A DNA stretch of 64,000 nucleotides, taken from assembly GCF_003054325.1 (NCBI RefSeq), contig NZ_QBKU01000003.1, positions 346,566 through 410,565 on the forward strand, read 5' to 3'. This stretch comes from Sulfitobacter mediterraneus (GTDB taxonomy: Bacteria > Pseudomonadota > Alphaproteobacteria > Rhodobacterales > Rhodobacteraceae). A program made the position numbers and the translations under genes. Shown one piece after another: positions 57,130-64,000 of the stretch. Below the pieces are notes generated by a model. That model saw nothing but the letters and a program-made list of their open reading frames with translations, had not been told where the DNA came from and ran no database searches. Numbering within the stretch: the stretch's first letter is position 1; each line of letters opens with the position of its first letter.

Positions 57130-60100
57130 ATGTCGGCATTAGATCGAATTTTGGACGGCTTTAGAAACGCAGCTGTTACGGAGCGCGAAAAGGGTACGTA
57201 TTTTGAACGGCTTGCGCTTGCGTACTTGCGCAATGATCCGATCCAAACGCAGCAGTTTAGTGAAGTTTGGACATATGGCGATTGGGCGAAAGAGAACGGA
57301 TGGACGGGCAAAGACACTGGCATTGATTTGGTAGCAAAGCTTGCTGACGAAGACGGCTATGCAGCTGTGCAGTGCAAATTCTATGCTGCAAATAAGAAAA
57401 TTCAAATTGGAGATATTCAGACCTTTATTACTGCTTCTGGCAAGGCTCCGTTTAGCCAGCGTTTGTTTATCGACACAACTGAGGTGGATTGGGGCGAAAA
57501 CGCTGAGGATGCAATACGCGGGCAAAGCATACCGGTTGTGCGTGTTGGGCTTGATGCGTTGCGCGACAGCGCGATTGACTGGAGCGTTTACGAGGCAAGT
57601 GACAAAGTGCAGCTGCGCAATAAAAAGCAACTGCATTCACATCAAAAGCTTGCACTTGAACACGTAGGCAAAGGCTTTGAACAGGGCGATAGGGGCAAGC
57701 TGATTATGGCTTGCGGCACGGGCAAGACATTTACAGCACTGCGGATTGCAGAAGCTGTTGCTGGCAAGGGCAAACGTGTTTTGTTTTTGGTGCCATCGCT
57801 AGCGCTAATTGCGCAGACAGTGCGTGAATGGACATACGACACAGAACTGGAACTTAGATCGTTTGCTGTTTGCAGCGATGCGCAGGTAGGTAAGCGACGC
57901 AAAGACAGGGATGATGTTGCTGAAATTGAAGTGCACGAACTTGAGTTTCCGGCAACTACGCAGCCAGAAAAGCTCGTCGAAAAAGCTGGCGTTGATGATA
58001 CGGAACGCATGACTGTTGTTTTTAGCACGTATCAAAGCATTCCAGTTATCACAGCTGCGCAAGAACAAGGCTTACAGGAGTTTGATCTTGTTATTTGCGA
58101 TGAAGCGCACAGAACAACAGGCGCTACTATTGACGGAGAAGACGAAAGCAACTTTGTGCGCGTGCATGACAATAAATATGTAGCGGGTGCAAAACGACTT
58201 TATATGACAGCGACACCACGCATTTTTGGTGATAACGCACGGACAAAAGCAGCAGAAGCGGCAGTTACGCTTTGTGACATGGACGATGAAGAAATTTACG
58301 GTCCAACATTTTTTACGCGCGGCTTTAGCTGGGCCGTAGAGAACGGCATGCTTACGGACTACAAAGTGATCGTGCTTGCAATGGACGAGACGCTAGTAAG
58401 CAGGGGTGTGCAGGGACGTATTGCTGCGGACAACGAATTGCAGCTAGACGACGCTACAAAGATTATTGGCTGCTACAAGGCGCTGATTAAGCAGGGTGGT
58501 GATGATGATTTTGCAGTTGATGCGCAACCAATGCGGCGTGCAATTGCGTTCTGCAAAGACATTCGATCAAGCAAGCTAATTGAACGCGAGTTCGGTGCTG
58601 TTGTTGATGAATTTAACGGAACAACGGTGTTAGACGACGAAGACGCGGAGCACATAAGCTGTGAAGTGAAGCACGTTGACGGAACATTTAACGCGAAGAC
58701 ACGTGGTGAACTGCTACACTGGCTGAGCGACGATGTAGCAAACGACAGCTGTAAGATTTTGAGCAACGCACGCTGTTTAAGCGAGGGTGTGGATGTGCCC
58801 GCATTAGACGCGATCATGTTCTTGCATCCACGCAAATCCCAAATCGACGTTGTGCAAAGTGTTGGACGCGTGATGCGCAGAGCGGAAGGCAAGAAGCTTG
58901 GCTATGTTATTTTGCCAGTTGTTATTCCAGCAAACGTAACACCAGAAGCAGCACTGAACGACAACGAGCGCTACAAAGTTGTTTGGCAGATTTTGAACGC
59001 GTTGCGTGCACATGACGACAGGTTTGATGCGACGATTAACAAACTTGAACTGAACAACGATACAGGCGGGCAGATTGAAGTCGTCGCAATTGCTGAGAAC
59101 TTACCACAAAAACAAACGGCTGGTAGCGAAGGCGCTGGCATTGGTGGCGAAGGCGGCGATGATGGTGAGCGCGACACACAAACGCGCACTGACGATCAGA
59201 TCAGCTTTATATTTGATGAATTTCCGGCAGCTATACGCGCGAAGATCGTGCAGAAATGTGGACGGCGCACGTACTGGGAAGACTGGGCAAAAGACATTGG
59301 GAAGATTGCACAGCAGCACATTGAGCGCATCAATGCGATTTTAGACACAGGCGTAGAAGAACGGGCTGTGTTTGATGCGTTTTTGGAAGAAATACGCGAC
59401 GACTTGAACGGAGCAGTTACAGAAGACGAAGCTGTTGAAATGCTAGCACAGCACTTGATTACGAAGCCCGTGTTCGATGCGTTGTTTAGCGATTACAACT
59501 TTGCTGGTCAAAATCCCGTTTCCCAAGCAATGCAAAAAGTCGTTGCTGTGCTTGAACCGAAAAACATACAGAAAGAAGCGCAAGCGCTTGAGGGCTTTTA
59601 CGACAGTGTAAAACGGCGTGCTGCTGGTATTGATAACGCTGAGGGCAAGCAGAAGATTATTGTTGAGCTGTACGACAAATTTTTTAAGACAGCGTTTCCA
59701 AAGCTAACTGAAAAGCTCGGCATCGTATATACGCCAGTGCAAGTGGTGGATTTCATTATCCACAGCGTAAACGACATTTTGCAGCAAGAGTTTAACGAAA
59801 CACTTGGCAGCAAAAACGTGCATATTATTGATCCTTTTACAGGTACAGGCACGTTTGTGACGCGGCTGCTGCAAAGCGGACTGATTGACGCTGCGGACTT
59901 GGAGTACAAGTACAAGAACGAGATACATGCAAACGAGATTGTGCTGCTTGCATACTACATTGCGGCAATCAATATCGAAGCAACTTACCACAGCATAAGC
60001 GGAAATGATTACACACCGTTTACAGGTATTTGCCTAACTGACACGTTTGAAATGTACGAAAGCGACGACATGGTTGCTGCACTAATGGCTGACAACAGTG

Positions 60101-61950
60101 AACGACGCACGCGACAGAAGGCACTGGATATACGCGTCATTGTGGGAAATCCACCATACAATGTTGCAGACACTGGCGTTGAATACAAAGACTTGAACGC
60201 GAGGATTGCAGAAACGTATGCAGCGCGGACAAATTCAACGCTAAAAGGATCTTTGTACGACAGCTACATCAAAGCGATACGTTGGGCGAGTGACAGGATT
60301 GGCGACAGCGGCGTTATTGGATTTGTGACTAATGGCGGCTGGATTGATGGCAACGCTATGGGTGGAATGAGGCAGTGTTTAGAGGAAGAATTTTCCAGCA
60401 TTTACGTGTTTAACTTGCGTGGCAATGCAAGAACAAGCGGTGAGCAAAGGCGCAAGGAGAGCGGCAACGCATTTGGTGAAGGAAGTAGAGCACCGGTTGC
60501 AGTTTCGTTCCTAGTTAAGAACCCAAATGCAAAAGAGCATGGCAAAATTTACTACAACGACATTGGCGATTACTTAACGCGAGAACAGAAGCTTGCGAAG
60601 GTAGCTGCTTACAAAAGCATAAAAGGCATGGCTGAAGCCGAAGCGTGGGAACTTGTAAAAGCTGATGAATTTGGAGACTGGATAAACAAACGCGATTTGA
60701 GTTTTAACAGACACTTGTTGATAGGTGATAAAAGCAAAGGCAACGGCGAAAAGCTTTTTGCAGAGTACAGTAATGGCGTCCAAACTGCAGCTGATGCCTG
60801 GCTTTACAACTCGTCCAACAGCGTTGTTTCTGAAAATCTAAATGGAATGGTTAAGGAATACAGTAAGCGCTTAGCTGAGTATAAAGATCAACAAACACAG
60901 ACTAGCGTGAAGGAATTTGTTGGGGACGGCAGCAATAAATTGAGTTGGCATGATGGATTATATGCGAAGCTAGACAGGTTTGATGAGCACGACGGAGTAA
61001 TAACGAAAAGTATTCAAAGTGATTATCGACCGTTTACACCGCAGTATTTAGGGAATGACAAATTCTTTTTGCAGCGTTCCGGTAAAATGGAAGAAATCTT
61101 TTGCGGCGGTCAAGTTGACAACTTAGCAATTGGGGTAACTGGCGTCGGCGCAAAGTCGTTTTCGTGCCTAATTGTATCGCGTGTTATTAGCAGGGATCAG
61201 CTACAAAAAGGGCAGTTTTTTCCCTTAAAAATTTACGAGAAGTACGAAGTGACTGAAGGTGAAAGCGACCTGTTTGCTGGTGATGGAGCAAGCAACGGCT
61301 ATGCGGTGAAAGACGGCATAACAGACTATGGCTTGAAGCACTTTAGGGATGCTTACAGCAATGCAAGCATAACTAAGGAAGACATCTTCTATTACACGTA
61401 TGGCTTGCTGCACAGCGAAGACTACAGAACGCGCTACGCAGACAATTTAAGCAAGCAGCTACCGCGCATTCCAGCTGTAAAAAAGGAAGCGGACTTTTGG
61501 ACATTTGTAGAAGCTGGGCGCAAGCTAGGTGATTTGCATGTGAATTACGAAAGTGCAGAATTGTACCCAGTTACAATTGCAGAAGGCGATCTGCGCTTAG
61601 CAAACATTGATGATCCAGTTAGCTTTTATCGGGTTGAACAGATGCGTTATGCTGGAAAACGCGGCAGTGACAAGACGACGCTTCATTATAACAACAACAT
61701 TACGATGACTGATATTCCACTTGCTGCGTATGACTACGTTGTGAACGGCAAAAGTGCACTGGACTGGGTAGTTGAACGGCAGCGTGTAAAAACTGATCCA
61801 AAAAGTGGTATTGTGAACGATGCGAATGATTATGCGAACGAAACAATGAACAACCCAGCCTATCCGCTTGAACTATTTCAGCGTGTCATAACAGTAAGCT
61901 TGGAGACAATGAAGATTGTGAACAGCTTGCCGAAACTAGAATTGGAGTGA
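57130..61950 (+). CDS. Type ISP-like restriction-modification enzyme (nuclease, translocase, methyltransferase, specificity in one chain)
   Basis: The 1606-aa protein has a Mrr-like PD-(D/E)xK nuclease domain (Asp66 in GIDLVAKL, Gln81-x-Lys83 in VQCKFY) and an SF2 translocase: MACGTGKT at residues 193-200, CDEAH near 324, MTATPR near 359, QSVGRVMRR near 576. An N6-adenine methyltransferase follows, with DPFTGTGTF near 901 and NPPYN near 1007, then ~500 residues of target recognition region. This order and length match single-polypeptide Type ISP enzymes such as LlaGI and LlaBIII. They methylate one strand of an asymmetric site and cut after convergent translocation. GGAG lies 10 nt before the start. 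All key motifs are intact, so it appears active. Confidence 0.88.
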   Translation: MSALDRILDGFRNAAVTEREKGTYFERLALAYLRNDPIQTQQFSEVWTYGDWAKENGWTGKDTGIDLVAKLADEDGYAAVQCKFYAANKKIQIGDIQTFITASGKAPFSQRLFIDTTEVDWGENAEDAIRGQSIPVVRVGLDALRDSAIDWSVYEASDKVQLRNKKQLHSHQKLALEHVGKGFEQGDRGKLIMACGTGKTFTALRIAEAVAGKGKRVLFLVPSLALIAQTVREWTYDTELELRSFAVCSDAQVGKRRKDRDDVAEIEVHELEFPATTQPEKLVEKAGVDDTERMTVVFSTYQSIPVITAAQEQGLQEFDLVICDEAHRTTGATIDGEDESNFVRVHDNKYVAGAKRLYMTATPRIFGDNARTKAAEAAVTLCDMDDEEIYGPTFFTRGFSWAVENGMLTDYKVIVLAMDETLVSRGVQGRIAADNELQLDDATKIIGCYKALIKQGGDDDFAVDAQPMRRAIAFCKDIRSSKLIEREFGAVVDEFNGTTVLDDEDAEHISCEVKHVDGTFNAKTRGELLHWLSDDVANDSCKILSNARCLSEGVDVPALDAIMFLHPRKSQIDVVQSVGRVMRRAEGKKLGYVILPVVIPANVTPEAALNDNERYKVVWQILNALRAHDDRFDATINKLELNNDTGGQIEVVAIAENLPQKQTAGSEGAGIGGEGGDDGERDTQTRTDDQISFIFDEFPAAIRAKIVQKCGRRTYWEDWAKDIGKIAQQHIERINAILDTGVEERAVFDAFLEEIRDDLNGAVTEDEAVEMLAQHLITKPVFDALFSDYNFAGQNPVSQAMQKVVAVLEPKNIQKEAQALEGFYDSVKRRAAGIDNAEGKQKIIVELYDKFFKTAFPKLTEKLGIVYTPVQVVDFIIHSVNDILQQEFNETLGSKNVHIIDPFTGTGTFVTRLLQSGLIDAADLEYKYKNEIHANEIVLLAYYIAAINIEATYHSISGNDYTPFTGICLTDTFEMYESDDMVAALMADNSERRTRQKALDIRVIVGNPPYNVADTGVEYKDLNARIAETYAARTNSTLKGSLYDSYIKAIRWASDRIGDSGVIGFVTNGGWIDGNAMGGMRQCLEEEFSSIYVFNLRGNARTSGEQRRKESGNAFGEGSRAPVAVSFLVKNPNAKEHGKIYYNDIGDYLTREQKLAKVAAYKSIKGMAEAEAWELVKADEFGDWINKRDLSFNRHLLIGDKSKGNGEKLFAEYSNGVQTAADAWLYNSSNSVVSENLNGMVKEYSKRLAEYKDQQTQTSVKEFVGDGSNKLSWHDGLYAKLDRFDEHDGVITKSIQSDYRPFTPQYLGNDKFFLQRSGKMEEIFCGGQVDNLAIGVTGVGAKSFSCLIVSRVISRDQLQKGQFFPLKIYEKYEVTEGESDLFAGDGASNGYAVKDGITDYGLKHFRDAYSNASITKEDIFYYTYGLLHSEDYRTRYADNLSKQLPRIPAVKKEADFWTFVEAGRKLGDLHVNYESAELYPVTIAEGDLRLANIDDPVSFYRVEQMRYAGKRGSDKTTLHYNNNITMTDIPLAAYDYVVNGKSALDWVVERQRVKTDPKSGIVNDANDYANETMNNPAYPLELFQRVITVSLETMKIVNSLPKLELE

Positions 61951-61957
61951 TTGTAGA

Positions 61958-62620
61958 ATGAATACAATAGAAATTGAAAAAACTGCGTCTGATTTCTTGT
62001 GCGACCTTCTCCCAATAAATACGCTAATAGGCTATGATGAACCTGTATTTGAAGTGCACACAGAGCCAGAAATCAGTTTGCTGAATGAATTCAGCGACGA
62101 GAATAAAATGTGCTTGAAGATTAAGCGGTGTGGCAACAAATACACTGCAAGAATTTACAATTGGCATTCACATTCTGTTTGTTTAACTGGGCTCTATTTT
62201 GAAAAATCTATTAATTTTGATTTGCATCAACGTGATACGCATATATTTAAATTTGCTGGAAATATAGCAAATGGGCAAGGCGCAAGATTTTTCTTCAAAG
62301 CGTTAGGGGCGCGCAATGTAGAGTTGAGTGTTGAGGCACCTCGTAATGTTATGCAATATTTGGAGGATAATGAAGAGGAGTATGTTCCTATTGCAGTAGT
62401 ATCTCTTTCCATATCATTTTTCGATGAGGGTCAAGCTGAGCTAAAAAAGATTTGTGATCGACTGCAAGACAAGTATGCGAGCTTTGAAAAGCAAATTACC
62501 GTCAGCGTATTGTCACAAAGTTATAAGAACTTTCATAGTCTTACTGGATTAACGAAGGAACAGTTTTACAAGCCAGCCTTTGCAGATAACAGATTTGACC
62601 GGTTTTTTGACGAAATTTAG
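61958..62620 (+). CDS. unknown protein downstream of the restriction enzyme
   Basis: The 220-aa acidic protein starts 7 bp after the restriction enzyme stop with GGAG 10 nt upstream of ATG, so it is translationally linked. The N-terminal half looks beta-rich (KMCLKIKRCGNKYTARIYNW, DTHIFKFAGNIANGQGARFF), and the C-terminal half is helical (LKKICDRLQDKYASFEKQI). No enzymatic motif was recognised. Possible roles are a specificity, inhibitor or sensor partner of the enzyme, or an unrelated defence module. Its G+C is even lower than that of the upstream gene, so it may have been added separately. Confidence 0.6.
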   Translation: MNTIEIEKTASDFLCDLLPINTLIGYDEPVFEVHTEPEISLLNEFSDENKMCLKIKRCGNKYTARIYNWHSHSVCLTGLYFEKSINFDLHQRDTHIFKFAGNIANGQGARFFFKALGARNVELSVEAPRNVMQYLEDNEEEYVPIAVVSLSISFFDEGQAELKKICDRLQDKYASFEKQITVSVLSQSYKNFHSLTGLTKEQFYKPAFADNRFDRFFDEI

Positions 62621-62622
62621 CG

Positions 62623-63228
62623 ATGCACAAGCGCGAAACTCGGATGCAAAAGCTGCAAGAAATTGCAGAGCAGCTTAGGCGTGGAAAAAACGTGCAAAAC
62701 CGGAAGCTGCAAGCTTGGCTAAGCGTTGAAGGGTACGAGCAGTATTTATCGGATTGGGCAGATCAGAAAGAGTTACGCGAAGAACTGACTGTTAAACCAA
62801 GTGCCGTGCTGGAATACGAGGAATTGCTGCGGACAGCTACGTTTTGGCACAACAGGGCTGTAGCTGCTGAGGCGCGTGGACAAGCTTCGCATAGTGAGCT
62901 GGATGATAGGGCTACTGACTACTACGAACGCGCATTGGAGCGGCTTGAGGAGAGCGTACACAATGACGCAAGTTTATATGCTTGGTTTGATAGGGATTTA
63001 GATTTTAGGGCTGGAAGCGAATTGCAAGCAAATGCAGGTAGCATGCCGATTGTTGTTACAAGCAGAAGTGCGGACAACAGGGGCGGGGGGCTAGCGTTTG
63101 CAAAGCAGACCAAGCAAGAGGTTAAACTTGCCGCTGTAGAACGTGAGATTTTGAACTTGGAAGCTGATGTACGGGGGACAGCTGTTAGTTTGGGCGATTT
63201 GCTTGGGCGAAATGTTGGTGATGATTAG
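62623..63228 (+). CDS. unknown helical protein of the island
   Basis: The 201-aa protein starts 2 bp after the previous stop. It is charged and helical, with KLQEIAEQLRRGKNVQNRKL, YEQYLSDWADQKELREEL, a middle block ASLYAWFDRDLDFRAGSELQ and MPIVVTSRSADNRGGGLAFA, and a C-terminal coiled coil (VKLAAVEREILNLEADV). The conserved-looking WFDRDLDF and SRSADNRGGG blocks suggest a family, but I cannot name it. It is the third gene of the operon and possibly acts with the restriction enzyme. Confidence 0.6.
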   Translation: MHKRETRMQKLQEIAEQLRRGKNVQNRKLQAWLSVEGYEQYLSDWADQKELREELTVKPSAVLEYEELLRTATFWHNRAVAAEARGQASHSELDDRATDYYERALERLEESVHNDASLYAWFDRDLDFRAGSELQANAGSMPIVVTSRSADNRGGGLAFAKQTKQEVKLAAVEREILNLEADVRGTAVSLGDLLGRNVGDD

Positions 63229-63314
63229 ACGTAAGAAAAACGTGCATAAATAGTAGCGCGTACCGAAAATGCTAGCTGCGCAGTTTTTGGTGGTGGAGTA
63301 CTTACAAATTTGGG

Positions 63315-63470
63315 GTGGTGATTTTGCACATAGACGAAGTGATTGGCGCGAAAGAGCAAAAGAGCAAAGTGGACAAGAAGACTGACTTTGAGAAGAACAC
63401 AACGAAGCTGCGTAGCAAAGAGCGCAAGCTAGATGCAATAAAAGCGGTTAAACCTGTATCGCCAAACTAG
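63315..63470 (+). CDS. possible Lys-rich small protein
   Basis: A GTG-initiated frame of 51 codons encodes a highly charged peptide (KEQKSKVDKKTDFEKNTTKL). No good ribosome site is seen. It may be the degraded tail of a gene or non-coding. The interval 63229-63598 otherwise contains only a copy of the AAAAACGTGCA motif. Confidence 0.25.
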   Translation: MVILHIDEVIGAKEQKSKVDKKTDFEKNTTKLRSKERKLDAIKAVKPVSPN

Positions 63471-63598
63471 AAGTGTGCTGAAACCTACGAAAACTGCACG
63501 GTTTTGATACTTTTTAGGATGTTTGAGAATTGGGTTGACGAGATGAACGACATGCATAGTGCAAATGCTCTTTCATGTCCTTTTGTACCTTTTGCTCT

Positions 63599-63946
63599 TT
63601 AGTAATCGACCAGTTCAACCGCGCTACGCAGTTTGTTCTCGTTCAAGTCAATATAGCGCATGGTGGTGTTGAGATGCTTGTGGCGCGCGAGCGCCTGTAT
63701 AACACGTGCGTTAATGCCCTTGTCAGCCAGCTCTGTCACAAACTGCCTGCGCCCGCTGTGCGAGCTTGCGCCAGTTACAGCAGCCGCTTTATAAAGCGTC
63801 TGAAACAAGTTCACTATCGTCTGCGCTGTAAAGCCCGCGCCTTTAGCTGAAAACACAAGTGGAGCGTTGAGTTGTTGAGTGCGAACTGGATACTGTGCAG
63901 CGTATTGAACCGCCCCGGTTTTACCGGAGACTGTTAAGCTCGTATT
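63599..63946 (-). pseudogene. remnant of a second tyrosine integrase (C-terminal half)
   Basis: An open frame of ~115 codons encodes the integrase end: GASSHSGRRQFVTELADKGI (HxxR), RHKHLNTTMRYIDLN (His and Tyr nucleophile). The first catalytic Arg region is missing. The frame is closed upstream by TGA at 63947-63949 (minus strand) with only EAEDAYYQGLKTDDIAA beyond it in the same frame. It may start at GTG 63856, which would give 85 aa, not a functional recombinase. It is opposite in direction to the first integrase and marks an older insertion or the island's internal border. Confidence 0.6.
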
Positions 63947-64000
63947 TCAAGCTGCAATGTCGTCAGTTTTCAAGCCTTGATAGTATGCGTCCTCGGCTTC

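Larger units (their letters stand above)
57053..63246 (+). repeat. three copies of AAAAACGTGCA in the island
   Basis: The 11-mer occurs at 57053-57063 (before the restriction enzyme), 62686-62696 (inside the 201-aa gene) and 63236-63246 (after it), all in the same orientation. Two of the three are in non-coding gaps flanking the operon. Confidence 0.4.
55200..64000 (+). mobile_element. integrated genomic island carrying a restriction-modification locus (right end outside window)
   Basis: Everything after rpsI has visibly lower G+C (a sampled line at 60,001 is about 38% against about 60% for the chromosome) and different codon choice. It begins with a tyrosine integrase 165 bp after the rpsI stop and carries a large defence-type enzyme, small unknown genes and an integrase remnant. 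No tRNA is at the junction, and no direct repeat of the rpsI end was found inside the window. The left edge is set at the first base after rpsI; the exact att site is not resolved. Confidence 0.75.

Noticed and set aside
63575..63850. 91-codon plus-strand frame opposite the integrase remnant
   Set aside because: It is the complement of the conserved catalytic segment; the minus-strand reading has the integrase motifs.

Overview
The window reads as a chromosomal segment of a marine alphaproteobacterium of the Rhodobacterales (Roseobacter group). The evidence is the adjacent sciP and ctrA genes, a GTTC-N7-GTTC LexA-type box, a Hint-domain protein, paired dimethylglycine-dehydrogenase-like oxidoreductases, DUF1127 and MocR proteins, high G+C coding sequence, and a three-copy hairpin repeat ending in GGCCAAAAAG-like blocks. 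No rRNA, tRNA or CRISPR array was seen. Genus cannot be fixed from the sequence alone.

Layout. (1) 1-9.5 kb: the end of a Hint protein, a MobA-like nucleotidyltransferase, two divergent ~805-aa FAD/GcvT oxidoreductases, a CorC-type CBS protein, a degenerate metallophosphoesterase and xerD. (2) 9.5-18.2 kb: a small membrane peptide plus a 518-aa exported protein of unknown role, aroK-aroB, a large membrane chemoreceptor, ssb, a lytic transglycosylase and an exported 174-aa protein. (3) 18.2-24.0 kb: an oligopeptide-type ABC importer (fused double ATPase and two permeases) with no substrate-binding protein, behind an AraC regulator. (4) 24.1-38.3 kb: miaA, then the conserved envelope cluster pyrH-frr-uppS-cdsA-dxr-rseP, an insertion of small accessory genes, and bamA-skp-fabZ-lpxA-lpxI-lpxB. 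It covers undecaprenyl and phospholipid precursors, isoprenoids, outer-membrane protein assembly and lipid A. (5) 38.4-45.3 kb: mnmA, sciP-ctrA, ligA-recG, then a putatively SOS-controlled 42-aa membrane peptide. (6) 45.5-52.6 kb: a soluble chemoreceptor, an Fe-S scaffold-like protein, hisI, gluQRS, a methyltransferase, trmFO, a strongly structured non-coding interval, a crotonase, a thioesterase and DUF1127. (7) 52.6-55.2 kb: a MocR regulator with clear operator palindromes, then rplM-rpsI.

(8) 55.2-64.0 kb: a laterally acquired island of visibly lower G+C directly after the rpsI terminator. It carries a tyrosine integrase, a 66-aa four-cysteine protein, a 1606-aa single-polypeptide (Type ISP-like) restriction-modification/translocase enzyme, two tightly linked genes of unknown function, a small Lys-rich ORF, and a remnant of a second integrase. 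The right border lies outside the window. This island is the best candidate for an under-described defence system. The SOS-box peptide, the MocR operators, the structured RNA-like element at 50.8 kb and the odd ABC permease are the next most interesting items.
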